Part shown: positions 1-7,652 of the stretch, in pieces | How positions within the stretch are numbered: position 1 is the first letter of the stretch | How the letters are laid out: the number at the start of each line of letters is the position of its first letter | NCBI GenBank assembly: GCA_937944445.1 | Contig: CALDYP010000089.1 | Span: 1-39,576 of the forward strand | Source: an uncultured Anaerolineae bacterium | GTDB lineage: Bacteria; Chloroflexota; Anaerolineae; Aggregatilineales; Phototrophicaceae | DNA length: 39,576 bases | Direction of reading: 5' to 3' | Position numbers and translations under genes: made by a program | The notes under the pieces: model-generated | What the model saw: only the letters and a program-made list of their open reading frames with translations | Databases searched by the model: none | Told to the model about the DNA's origin: nothing

Positions 1-1
1 C

Positions 2-2275
2 GCCATCGGCGGCAACCTGACGCTGACGCTGGACACGGACACGACGATCGGCAGCGACACGATCCGCAACTTTGAAGCGCTGGTGTTGGGGAACGCCAAC
101 TACACGATCACCGAGCAGGCGGGCAGCCCGTTCACGACGATTGCCACAGGCACGGGGACAGACGTCGTGACGCTGAACGGGGACAACCTGACAGCGCTGA
201 GCACAGGCTCCGGCGACGACAGCGTGACGGTCGGGGCGTTCACCACGCCGACGGTGATCGACATGGGGGCAGGCGACGACAGCCTGACGTATGCGACGGG
301 GGCAGTGAACCTGACGGTGGCGATCAGCGGGCCGTTGAGCGGGACAGTGAGCGACGGCGCGATCACGGACACGTTCAGCGGGGTGACGCTGCTCACGTTG
401 GCCGACGGCGACGACGCGATCACGATCGCAGCGTCTGCAACCGTTGAGGTAGACAGCGGCGCAGGCGACGACACCTTCAACATCACCTATAACGGCTCCG
501 TCGTGCGCGAGTTCAACGCGGGCGCTCATACGGTCGCCGATGTGGCGATCTACGCAGGCAGCAGCAGCCACACTGTCACCGTGAACGCCAACCTAATCAC
601 CGTGGTCGTTGGGGCAGGCGCACAAGATCGCCTGACCGACTTTGAGGTGCTCACGTTGGGCGCTGGCGCAGACAACGTCACCATTGTTAACGATAGCGTG
701 CCGTACACGATCAACTTGGGCGGCGGCGCGGATGTGGTCACGCTGGCGTCACCGACCTTTGTCGGGGGCAGCACCTTCAACGGCGGCGGCGGAACAGATA
801 CGCTGGTGGTTGGCACGGGCGCTGGAACGCTCGTCACCGCGTCGCTGGCAGGCAGCGGCTTCACGCTCAACGGCACGGCCCCCTACACCCTCAACAGCAT
901 CGAAACCGTTTCTATCGACAAGGTGGCAACCGGCACGATCACCGTGAACAACCCGACTGGCGTCACGACGCTGAACACCAGCGCGGGCAGCGACACAGTG
1001 ACCGTGACGAACAGCGGCTCGCTGACAGCGATCAACACCGGCAACGGGAACGACAGCATCAACGCGGTGAACGTTGCCTCGACGACGATCATCGACAGCG
1101 GGGCCGGGGACGACACCTTCCGCATCACATTTGACACGAACGACAACACATTTGACGGCGGCGCAGGCGTCGATGTGGCCGATTATTCCCTTGATAACCC
1201 CACGACTGATTTTGATGTGACCGTGGCGGCGTCTGTGGGCACGCAGGCCACCGTCAGCGACGGCGTCAACACCGACACGCTCAACAACTTCGAGTCGATC
1301 GTGACCGGCGGCGGCAACGACGTGTTCACCATCAACATTGACAACATCGTTGGCACGTGGACGTTCAACGCAGGCGGCAGCACGAGTGGCAATCAATTCA
1401 TCTTCGTTGGAACAGGCGCTGGCACGAACACCGCTCAGATCAACATCACCACGGCCAGCGGCAGCCAAGACGTGCTGGACTTCAGCGGGATCACCGGATC
1501 AGGCGTCAACATCAACGCCAGCAACACCGCCGCCCCGCAGTCCTTTGTGGTTAACACAAACGTGACCATCTGGCTGCAAAGTGTGATTCAGAACATCATC
1601 GGCACAGAGCAAAACGACACCATCACCGGCACAGCACAGAATGATGTGATCCTCGGCTTAGGCGGCAACGACCTCATCAACGGCGGCGCGGGCGATGACA
1701 CGCTGATCGGCGGCGCAGGCAGTGATACGATCAACGGCGGCGCGGGCAATGACCTCATCGTCGGTGACCACATCGCGATCGGCACAGGCAGCCAGACGGT
1801 CGGCGCGGGCGACAGCGACGTCCTCAACGGCGGCGCGGACAATGACACGGTCATCGGCGGCAGCCTCGTTGACTGTCAGAGCGCGACCGATTCTACCGGC
1901 ACAGCCGGGGCAGACGGCGCGGATACCCTATACGGTGGCTTCGGGTCAGACATCATCGAGGGCGACAACGTCATCCAGAACTGCACGCCTGCGGTGGACG
2001 GCGGCGGCGGGCCTGACCTCATCTACGGCGGCGATTCTGTCTCCGGCAACGATGGCAATGACAGCATCACCGGCGGCCCGGGCGCAGACACGATCTACGG
2101 CGGCAATCAAGTGGGCGGCGCTCAGGCTGGCAACGACACGATCAACGTGGCCGGGGACAGCGCGATCGACTGTGCGCGCGGTGGCCATGCGGCCAACTCG
2201 GGCAACGCCGGGACGAACGTCATCAATGCCGACGCCGGCGACGACACAGCCAACGGCCACGGGCCATGCCCATAG
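2..2275 (+). CDS. RTX-like calcium-binding repeat protein, 3' part only
   Basis: The reading frame is open to the left edge of the window, so the start codon lies outside and about 757 residues of the C-terminal part are visible. The protein is almost entirely repeats. The first two thirds hold degenerate units with G-S/A-G-D-D cores alternating with Thr/Val-rich beta strands. The last third (about 1615-2270) has classical RTX nonapeptides of the GGxGxDxxx type, such as GGAGNDLI and GGAGDDTL. In the RTX family these form calcium-binding parallel beta-rolls in secreted or surface-bound proteins. No catalytic domain is visible in this part. The C-terminus ends a few residues after the last repeat, with no obvious sorting motif. 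An adhesin or surface-layer-like role is an inference; the N-terminus would decide it. Antisense frames in this stretch are shadows of the repetitive codons. Confidence 0.85.
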   Translation, partial: AIGGNLTLTLDTDTTIGSDTIRNFEALVLGNANYTITEQAGSPFTTIATGTGTDVVTLNGDNLTALSTGSGDDSVTVGAFTTPTVIDMGAGDDSLTYATGAVNLTVAISGPLSGTVSDGAITDTFSGVTLLTLADGDDAITIAASATVEVDSGAGDDTFNITYNGSVVREFNAGAHTVADVAIYAGSSSHTVTVNANLITVVVGAGAQDRLTDFEVLTLGAGADNVTIVNDSVPYTINLGGGADVVTLASPTFVGGSTFNGGGGTDTLVVGTGAGTLVTASLAGSGFTLNGTAPYTLNSIETVSIDKVATGTITVNNPTGVTTLNTSAGSDTVTVTNSGSLTAINTGNGNDSINAVNVASTTIIDSGAGDDTFRITFDTNDNTFDGGAGVDVADYSLDNPTTDFDVTVAASVGTQATVSDGVNTDTLNNFESIVTGGGNDVFTINIDNIVGTWTFNAGGSTSGNQFIFVGTGAGTNTAQINITTASGSQDVLDFSGITGSGVNINASNTAAPQSFVVNTNVTIWLQSVIQNIIGTEQNDTITGTAQNDVILGLGGNDLINGGAGDDTLIGGAGSDTINGGAGNDLIVGDHIAIGTGSQTVGAGDSDVLNGGADNDTVIGGSLVDCQSATDSTGTAGADGADTLYGGFGSDIIEGDNVIQNCTPAVDGGGGPDLIYGGDSVSGNDGNDSITGGPGADTIYGGNQVGGAQAGNDTINVAGDSAIDCARGGHAANSGNAGTNVINADAGDDTANGHGPCP

Positions 2276-2297
2276 GCTAGCAGGGTGCGTACAATTT

Positions 2298-2339
2298 AAA
2301 GCGTCACCCAAGCGCGTTAAAGCGTCACCCAAGCGCGTT
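2298..2339. repeat. Perfect 21-bp tandem duplication over a stop codon
   Basis: Positions 2298-2318 and 2319-2339 are identical. On the minus strand the unit encodes the last residues (RAWVTL) and the stop of the oxidoreductase gene, so the gene's 3' end is followed at once by a second copy of itself. The protein ends at the first stop encountered, leaving the product unchanged. Confidence 0.9.
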
Positions 2340-3333
2340 CTTGGCTGCTCCGATACGCTGCATCTACGATCTGCATATTTACGAGGCCTTCCGCGCTGCC
2401 GGGGGAGGGCGTGCGATCTTCACGGATGCACTCGATGAAGTGCTGCATCTGCGCGTTGTACAGGCTCTGTGGGCAGTGCGGGTCACGAGTGGGGGGGAAG
2501 CCGCTGGAAAGCGGCATCACTGTTTGGGTCAACGGTTCGATACTTTGCCCCCCAGTGGGGAACACGCTGCCGTAGCCGCGCGTGCCGTAAAGGTGCGTGC
2601 TGGCCTCTGGCCCGTCGGCGTGGGGCTGCCACCAGCCGCTTTCGATGTAGGACAGGACCCCGTTGTCCCATTCGATCAAGATGATGCCGGTGTCGTCCAC
2701 GTCGTAGTTTCCGTAGCGCGTGCTGATCTGCGCCCAAACGCGCGCCGGCTGTGGGTCGCCTAGCAAGAAGCGCACCGTGTCAATGGCGTGGATGCCCATG
2801 TCGGCCAGCGCGCCGCCCCCCGCGTACTGCTTGACGGTGAACCAGCCGCTCGGCCCCCAATTCACGTGGACGCCGTAACCTTTTGTACGAACAATTTGTC
2901 CAAATTTTTTGGCGTCTACCTGAGCCTTGAGCCACCGCACTTCGGGATCAAAGCGCCAGCAGTGCGCCACCATGAGCTTGGCGCTGCCTCGGGCGGCTGC
3001 GTGCATGTGCTGCGCTTCTTCAGCGTTCATCGCCATCGGCTTCTCAACCATGACGTGAATGCCTTGCTCAAGGGCGCTGATCGTCTGCGCAAAGTGCAAA
3101 TAGTTGGGCGTGCTGACGATGAGCGCGTCGATGTCGCCGTCTGCTAACATCTGAGACATGTCGGTATATTGGCGCTGGATGTTGAACTTGTGGGCAAAAG
3201 CGGCCATGCTGTCGATGCTGTGATTGACGACTGCCTCTAACTTCAGTTGATGACTGCTTGCCAGCGCTTGAACCGCCTGCGCATGGATTTTAGCGATATA
3301 GCCCGTGCCTGCGAACGCAACTTTAAGAGTCAT
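2317..3333 (-). CDS. Gfo/Idh/MocA family NAD(P)-dependent oxidoreductase
   Basis: This 338-residue protein has the usual family length. An N-terminal Rossmann fold begins with VAFAGTGYIAKIHA (dinucleotide-binding Gly motif, residues 5-18). The family EKP motif (VEKPMAM) lies near residue 96, and a helix of the type ALADMGIHAIDTVRFLLG carries the Asp and His used in catalysis by sugar and inositol dehydrogenases. Family members oxidise or reduce a hydroxyl of a sugar, cyclitol or derivative in the cytoplasm; the substrate cannot be read from sequence. The gene converges on the RTX gene and diverges from the DoxX gene, so it is probably monocistronic. Its 3' end carries a tandem duplication that includes the stop codon. 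The ATG at 3333 places the Rossmann motif at the expected distance. Confidence 0.85.
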   Translation of the reverse strand: MTLKVAFAGTGYIAKIHAQAVQALASSHQLKLEAVVNHSIDSMAAFAHKFNIQRQYTDMSQMLADGDIDALIVSTPNYLHFAQTISALEQGIHVMVEKPMAMNAEEAQHMHAAARGSAKLMVAHCWRFDPEVRWLKAQVDAKKFGQIVRTKGYGVHVNWGPSGWFTVKQYAGGGALADMGIHAIDTVRFLLGDPQPARVWAQISTRYGNYDVDDTGIILIEWDNGVLSYIESGWWQPHADGPEASTHLYGTRGYGSVFPTGGQSIEPLTQTVMPLSSGFPPTRDPHCPQSLYNAQMQHFIECIREDRTPSPGSAEGLVNMQIVDAAYRSSQERAWVTL

Positions 3334-3415
3334 TCCTCAAATTATCCTTGTGTGCCATCTCCATCAGATTATGCCGCAGGAAGCCAATCGCTGCGAACCT
3401 TCTGTATGTCTAAGA

Positions 3416-3459
3416 AATTGCTGAGCAATTGTAATGTTATTGAAAATATGTGATAAAAT
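3416..3459 (+). promoter_or_regulatory. Palindromic operator candidate with -10-like box upstream of the DoxX gene
   Basis: A perfect palindrome, AATTGCT-G-AGCAATT, lies at 3416-3430. It is followed by a -10-like TAAAAT at 3454-3459 preceded by TGTGA. A weak -35, TTGTAA (3429-3434), sits 19 bp upstream and overlaps the palindrome. The arrangement suggests a repressor site over the promoter, in the 166-bp gap between divergent genes. No regulator gene is adjacent. Confidence 0.4.
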
Positions 3460-3499
3460 TCACAATATGAGAGTAGGGCGTGTATCAAGGAGATAAAAG

Positions 3500-4030
3500 G
3501 TGACGACACTCAAGCAGACTTTCCAGAGGGTTGACCCCATCATCACGCATATTTTGGCGCGCTACGGCATTAAGCTGCTGCGGATCAGCGTCGGTATTGT
3601 GTACCTGTGGTTTGGCGTGCTGAAGTTCTTCCCTGCGCTTAGCCCAGCGGAGGACTTGGCCGCGCGCACCATCAGCACGTTGACGTTCGGGCTAGTCGGG
3701 GCGAACATCTCGCTGCCGGTGCTGGCGCTGTGGGAAGTGCTCATCGGCTTAGGGCTGATCACCGGCTTGTTCATGCGGGCGACGCTGCTGCTGCTCATCT
3801 TGCAGATGTTCGGCACGATCACCCCGCTGTTCATTTTCCCGTCAGAGACGTGGACGGTCTTCCCGATCGCGCCTACGTTGGAAGGGCAGTACATCATCAA
3901 GAACCTCGTGCTGGTGAGCGCAGCGATTGTGATCGGCGCGACGGTGCGCGGGGGCGATGTGGTGGCTGACCCTGATCTAGCCGAGGAAGGCAAACAGCGC
4001 TATCAAGAAGCTGTCTCGCAAATTCGCTAG
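3500..4030 (+). CDS. DoxX-like integral membrane protein
   Basis: This 176-residue protein has about four hydrophobic segments (roughly residues 22-42, 68-92, 93-115 and 130-150). The start of the first, LLRISVGIVYLWFGVLKFFP, matches the DoxX/DoxD-like pattern, in which an Arg-containing first helix leads to a W/F-GxxKF motif. A GTG start at 3500 is preceded by AAGGAG at 3487-3492 with a 7-nt spacer. The family includes a subunit of thiosulfate:quinone oxidoreductase and many small membrane proteins linked to redox or stress; no specific activity can be assigned. The gene stands alone, with its own terminator. Confidence 0.75.
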   Translation: MTTLKQTFQRVDPIITHILARYGIKLLRISVGIVYLWFGVLKFFPALSPAEDLAARTISTLTFGLVGANISLPVLALWEVLIGLGLITGLFMRATLLLLILQMFGTITPLFIFPSETWTVFPIAPTLEGQYIIKNLVLVSAAIVIGATVRGGDVVADPDLAEEGKQRYQEAVSQIR

Positions 4031-4039
4031 CAGTTCACG

Positions 4040-4068
4040 CAGCCTCCAATTCGGAGGCTGTTTTTTTT
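4040..4068 (+). terminator. Rho-independent terminator after the DoxX gene
   Basis: An 8-bp perfect stem, CAGCCTCC (4040-4047) with GGAGGCTG (4053-4060), encloses a 5-nt loop and is followed directly by eight T residues. It lies 10 nt after the stop codon. Confidence 0.93.
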
Positions 4069-4084
4069 CAATCGTTCACCGCCC

Positions 4085-4185
4085 ATTGATTAGGGAGTAT
4101 CTAAAGCGGAGGGAACGCCCGCGGCGGAAGTCCCCTTCAGGGGGCGGCCGACTGTCTGTTTATCTTTAGACACTCCCATTGATTA
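4085..4185. mobile_element. MITE-like element, copy 1, with 8-bp target duplication
   Basis: An 85-bp segment (4093-4177) begins with GGGAGTATCTAAAG and ends with CTTTAGACACTCCC. These are inverted repeats differing at one base. It is flanked on both sides by the exact 8-bp direct repeat ATTGATTA (4085-4092 and 4178-4185). It encodes nothing. A second copy with the same ends lies at 20830-20933. The structure is that of a non-autonomous transposable element. It sits between the DoxX terminator and the -35 box at 4193. Confidence 0.85.
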
Positions 4186-4192
4186 AAGTTGT

Positions 4193-4240
4193 TTGACAAA
4201 GTCATATAAGAGTCATATACTACACATGAGTAATCGTTTA
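4193..4240 (+). promoter_or_regulatory. Sigma70-type promoter with LacI-type operator
   Basis: TTGACA (4193-4198) and TATACT (4216-4221) are separated by 17 bp, a near-consensus promoter. Just downstream, a site centred on CG at 4235-4236 (TAATCGTTTA, with outer bases GAG and CAC) has 6 of 8 positions symmetric. It resembles the operators of the LacI family, which centre on CG. The LacI-type regulator two genes downstream (5112-6119) is the natural candidate to bind it. The expected transcript would start near 4228, giving a leader of about 75 nt. Confidence 0.72.
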
Positions 4241-4303
4241 CACATGCTTGTTGCCCCATAAAATGCTGCAACGAGCAGCGCTAAATAAATTTCACGAGAC
4301 TTT

Positions 4304-5095
4304 ATGACTTCTTTCACACCTGACGGCGCTAACCTGCTTGAAGTTCACAACATCCACAAGTATTTTGGGGCAGTGCAAGCGCTGAAAGGGATCAGCTTCA
4401 ACCTGCAACGCGGCGAGGTCGTCGCGCTCGTAGGCGACAACGGGGCAGGCAAGTCAACCCTCGTCAAGATCATCTCGGGCGTTCATCCCCCTACCAGCGG
4501 TCACTTCACCCTCGATGGCCAAGTGTGCCGCTTCAAACGCCCCTCGGACGCGCTCAACGCCGGCATCGAAACGGTCTATCAGCACCTCGCGTTGATCGAA
4601 CAGCTCGACGTCGCGGATAACGTCTTCCTCGGTCGCGAGACAACCGCCTTCGGCTTCATCGGAAAGCTGCTTGGCATTTTGGATCGCAGTCAGATGCGCC
4701 GCTCGACTGCGGAGGCCTTGCAAGACCTCCACATCAAGATCCCCGCGCCGACGATGGCCGTGCGTCGCATGAGCGGCGGCCAGCGCCAAGCGGTGGCCAT
4801 CGGGCGCGCCATTACATGGAGCCGCAAGCTGCTCATCCTCGACGAGCCGACGGCCGCCCTCGGCGTGGAAGAGACGGAGCAGGTGCTCCAGATGATCGAA
4901 AAACTGCGCGACACGGCCCAGATGGGCATCATGGTCATCAGCCACAACATGCAAGATGTCTACCGCATTGCGGATCGAATCGTCGTGCTGCGGCAAGGGA
5001 GGCACGTGGCCACCCTGCGCAAAGCCGACACCGACCCGCAGGAAATCGTGGCTTATATCACCGGCGCAAAACCCCCTTTGATCACACAAGACTAA
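4304..5095 (+). CDS. Sugar ABC transporter ATP-binding protein (ribose/fructose type, single domain)
   Basis: This 263-residue protein has one nucleotide-binding domain: Walker [10 protein letters not shown] (44-52), Q-loop Gln93, signature MSGGQRQ (156-162), Walker B LLILDEPT (Asp180, Glu181) and switch His in VISHN. The signature has M in place of L. The single-domain form is like FrcA rather than the duplicated RbsA. It would energise import of a simple sugar through a ribose-type permease. It is first in a cluster with a LacI regulator (16-nt gap) and a permease remnant. Because that permease is broken, this ATPase may have no local partner and may serve another transporter or be decaying. 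The ribosome-binding site before ATG 4304 is weak. Confidence 0.9.
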   Translation: MTSFTPDGANLLEVHNIHKYFGAVQALKGISFNLQRGEVVALVGDNGAGKSTLVKIISGVHPPTSGHFTLDGQVCRFKRPSDALNAGIETVYQHLALIEQLDVADNVFLGRETTAFGFIGKLLGILDRSQMRRSTAEALQDLHIKIPAPTMAVRRMSGGQRQAVAIGRAITWSRKLLILDEPTAALGVEETEQVLQMIEKLRDTAQMGIMVISHNMQDVYRIADRIVVLRQGRHVATLRKADTDPQEIVAYITGAKPPLITQD

Positions 5096-5111
5096 ACAAG
5101 GATAACGTGAC

Positions 5112-6119
5112 ATGGTGACGATGAAGGACGTTGCAGAGCGGGCAGGCGTATCAGTGGCCACCGTGTCGCGTGTCATCAATCAAAATGGCTACGTCAGCAG
5201 TGATGTGCAAACCCGCGTGACCGCCGTCATGCGCGAACTGAACTACCAGCCCAGCTTGCTGGCGCGCAGCTTGCGTCGTCAAGAGACCTTCGCCATTGGC
5301 CTGCTCATCCCACAGCTAGATCACCCATTTTTTAGCACGCTGGCCTTTGCCATTGAGAAGACGTTGTTCGCCCAAAACTATCGCACGCTGATTTGCAGCG
5401 CCGAGGAAAATGCCACCAAAGAGGATGCCTACGTTGAGATGCTGCTGCGACAGCGCGTGGACGGGGTCATTTTCGTTCCGACCGGCCACAGCGACCAATC
5501 CCTCGCGCGCTTACAAGCGATGACCATCCCCGCTGTGTTGGTGGATCGTGACCTGTTCGGGGCGTCGCGCGTCAGCAAAGTGCTGAGCGACAACGTGCGC
5601 GGCGGATACTTGGGAATGCAGTACCTCTTGGAGCTTGGCCATCGTCACATCGGGATCATCGGGGCGCATGAGTACAGCGGCTCGATGACGCAGCGCTTGC
5701 ACGGCGTGCAGCAGGCGCTGGCGGAGTACGGCTTGTCCAACCCGCCGCTGGTGTTGATGGACACACTTGGGCAGTTCGAAATGGGCTACAGCGCAGGGAT
5801 GCGCCTCTTGCGCCTTGAACCGCGCCCCACCGCTATCTTCGCCTTGACGGATGTCATCGCGATTGGCGTCATGCACGCCGCCGCCGAGCTGTCGATGCGA
5901 CTGCCGCAAGAGCTGTCGGTGGTCGGGTTTGATGACATCCCGTTGGCTGCGTACAGCATCCCCGCCTTGACCACAGTTGCCCAACCTATCGCTGAGATGG
6001 GCGCGAAAGCGGTTGAGCTGCTGCTGCGCCATATCCAGCAGCCGAGTCAACCGTTTGAAACGATAACGCTGGCGACGCGCCTTGTCGTCCGACATTCCGC
6101 AATGGCCCCAAGCAGGTGA
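5112..6119 (+). CDS. LacI-family transcriptional regulator
   Basis: This 335-residue protein has the usual LacI-family length. The N-terminal helix-turn-helix is VTMKDVAERAGVSVATVSRV (residues 2-21), followed by the hinge region (ELNYQPSLLARSLR). It is followed by a periplasmic-binding-protein-like effector domain with the typical VVGFDDIPLAAYSIPALTTV segment near residues 275-294. An AAGGA box lies about 9 nt before ATG 5112. It probably senses a sugar and represses the promoter at 4193-4240, where a CG-centred operator is present. The effector is unknown. It is co-transcribed with the ATPase upstream and the remnant downstream. Confidence 0.92.
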   Translation: MVTMKDVAERAGVSVATVSRVINQNGYVSSDVQTRVTAVMRELNYQPSLLARSLRRQETFAIGLLIPQLDHPFFSTLAFAIEKTLFAQNYRTLICSAEENATKEDAYVEMLLRQRVDGVIFVPTGHSDQSLARLQAMTIPAVLVDRDLFGASRVSKVLSDNVRGGYLGMQYLLELGHRHIGIIGAHEYSGSMTQRLHGVQQALAEYGLSNPPLVLMDTLGQFEMGYSAGMRLLRLEPRPTAIFALTDVIAIGVMHAAAELSMRLPQELSVVGFDDIPLAAYSIPALTTVAQPIAEMGAKAVELLLRHIQQPSQPFETITLATRLVVRHSAMAPSR

Positions 6120-6130
6120 ACAGGTGAGGC

Positions 6131-6721
6131 ATGATCGCAAAGCGCAAGAACGAACAATCCCCGCTGGCAAGGTTGAAAGAGTGGTCGCAGTCGATGACCG
6201 TCGCCGACTTCGTCGCGCGCTACGGCGTCGTGTTGGTGCTGATCGTGCTGGTCATCTTGATGACCATTCTCTCACCGATCATCCGCGGGCAGCAGCTCTT
6301 CTTGACTGACCGCAACCTGCTTCAAGTGGCGCTGCAGGCCTCCATCAACGCCATCATCGCCATCGGGATGACCTTCGTCATCACCAGCGGGGGGATCGAT
6401 CTCTCGGTGGGGTCGATTGTGGCGCTGGCGGGGGTGCTGGCTGCGATGGCCATGCGCGACCGCTTTGCCGCGGAGCGCTACGGCATCGAGATCGTCACCG
6501 GCAGCACGCCCACTGAGGACGCCGCCGCCGAACAGTTGGCCATCCCCGAAGCGCTGGCCGCCGTGCGTGAGGGCCGCCTTGCGGGCACGGTCGCCCAGTT
6601 CCCCGATGAGATGGCGTACTTGGCGATCGAGGCGCTCATCAAGGTGATCGAAGGCCGCCCCGTTGCGCCGTTTATCGAGTCGCCTGTGGTGGTGATTACA
6701 CAGGACAACCTGCCTGAGTAG
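6131..6721 (+). pseudogene. In-frame fusion remnant: permease N-terminus joined to sugar-binding-protein C-terminus
   Basis: The 196-residue frame is a chimera. Residues 1 to about 108 match the start of a ribose-type ABC permease: transmembrane segment YGVVLVLIVLVILMTILSP, then the family signature GMTFVITSGGIDLSVGSIVALAG. From about residue 116 on it matches the C-terminal lobe of a periplasmic sugar-binding protein (AIPEALAAVREGRLAGTVAQ, then EALIKVIEGRPVAPFIESP). Permeases of this type run about 320 residues and binding proteins about 310, so most of both genes is missing and the junction lies near 6455-6480. The simplest reading is an in-frame deletion between neighbouring permease and binding-protein genes. 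An assembly collapse is the alternative. The product cannot work as either component. A ribosome-binding site (AGGTGAGG) precedes ATG 6131. Confidence 0.8.
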
Positions 6722-6734
6722 CGAGCAGTTCCCT

Positions 6735-6797
6735 GCTGGGGTAGGGGGGTGTCAGCCCTTGCCCCAGCATCATATCCGCTGACACCCCTTTAAGGAG
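6735..6797 (+). promoter_or_regulatory. Two interleaved inverted repeats before the epimerase ribosome-binding site
   Basis: Stem 1 pairs GCTGGGG (6735-6741) with CCCCAGC (6762-6768). Stem 2 pairs GGGGTGTCAGC (6746-6756) with GCTGACACCCC (6778-6788), 11 bp and perfect. The arms interleave, so the RNA could form a pseudoknot or alternate between hairpins. The second stem ends 3 nt before the Shine-Dalgarno AAGGAG (6792-6797). No T-run follows, so a plain terminator is unlikely. A regulatory role is inference. Confidence 0.5.
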
Positions 6798-6803
6798 TAG
6801 ATT

Positions 6804-7652
6804 ATGCCTAAATTTGGCGTTCACTCGTTTGTTTTTATCGGCGAATGGAACACGGACAGCGGCAATTACGCCATCGAACAGGCCGCGCAAGCCGGGTATG
6901 AGTTCATCGAAGTGCCCATGCTCAAGCCCGCCGAGTTCGACGCGGATAGTCATCGCGCAGCGTTGAAGCGCGCGGGCATCTACGCGACTTGTTCGCTGGC
7001 CCTGCCGCGTCACCTGCACATGCCCCAACATCCTGACGAAGCTCGCACCTTCCTAGTGCAGGCGTTGAACGCCGTCGAAGCGCTCGGCAGCCAGTACTTG
7101 GGCGGCTGCATCGCCTACTCGCTGGGGGTGCTGACGGGCGTTCCGCCCACAACGGCTGAGCGTGAGACGGTGGCGCAGGTGCTGCGCGACGTGGCGGCTG
7201 AGGCGCGCGCGCGCGGCATCACCCTCGCGCTGGAGCCGTGCAACCGTTATGAAACCTACCTCTACAACACGCTGGAGGACACGCGCGAGACGATCCTTGC
7301 GGTGGGCGTAGACAACCTCAAGCTGCACGCCGACACCTACCACATGAACATCGAAGAAGAGGGCTTCTACAACCCCATCGTGCGCACGGCGGACGTGCTC
7401 GACTACGTGCACATGAGCGAGAGCCATCGCGGCCTGCTGGGCAGCGGCACGGTCAACTGGGGCGAGGTGTGGCGCGGGCTGGCTGATGCCAAGTTCAGCG
7501 GCTATCTCGTGCTGGAGTCGTTCGCAGCGATCAACCCCGACTTGGCGGCGGCCACCTGCCTGTGGCGACCACCGCGCCAATCCGGCGATGTGCTCGCGCG
7601 CGCGGCGCTGACTTTCCTCAAGCAAGGCGCAGCCGCCCATCAGCTTCAGTAG
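6804..7652 (+). CDS. Ketose 3-epimerase-like sugar isomerase (D-tagatose/D-psicose 3-epimerase family)
   Basis: This 282-residue TIM-barrel protein belongs to the xylose-isomerase-like AP-endonuclease-2 fold. The four metal ligands of D-tagatose 3-epimerase are present with the same spacing as in the Pseudomonas enzyme: Glu144 (ALEPCNRYET), Asp177 (HADTYHMNIEE), His203 (VHMSESHRG) and Glu238 (VLESF). Arg209 and His180 also match active-site positions. Members epimerise free ketohexoses at C3 with Mn2+ or Co2+. The substrate here is not proven; other sugar isomerases in the fold share part of this pattern. Good Shine-Dalgarno AAGGAG lies 6 nt upstream of ATG 6804. It is last in the LacI-controlled sugar cluster. 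Confidence 0.85.
   Translation: MPKFGVHSFVFIGEWNTDSGNYAIEQAAQAGYEFIEVPMLKPAEFDADSHRAALKRAGIYATCSLALPRHLHMPQHPDEARTFLVQALNAVEALGSQYLGGCIAYSLGVLTGVPPTTAERETVAQVLRDVAAEARARGITLALEPCNRYETYLYNTLEDTRETILAVGVDNLKLHADTYHMNIEEEGFYNPIVRTADVLDYVHMSESHRGLLGSGTVNWGEVWRGLADAKFSGYLVLESFAAINPDLAAATCLWRPPRQSGDVLARAALTFLKQGAAAHQLQ

Noticed and set aside
749..1468. 239-residue frame antisense to the RTX repeats
   Set aside because: Arises from the periodic GC-rich repeats of the sense gene.
1600..2270. Repeated DNA words that might suggest a CRISPR array
   Set aside because: The period is that of nonapeptide coding repeats, units are diverged, and the frame stays open throughout.
3440..3459. TTGAAA and TAAAAT as a promoter pair
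   Set aside because: The spacing is only 8 bp; the -35 would have to be another sequence.
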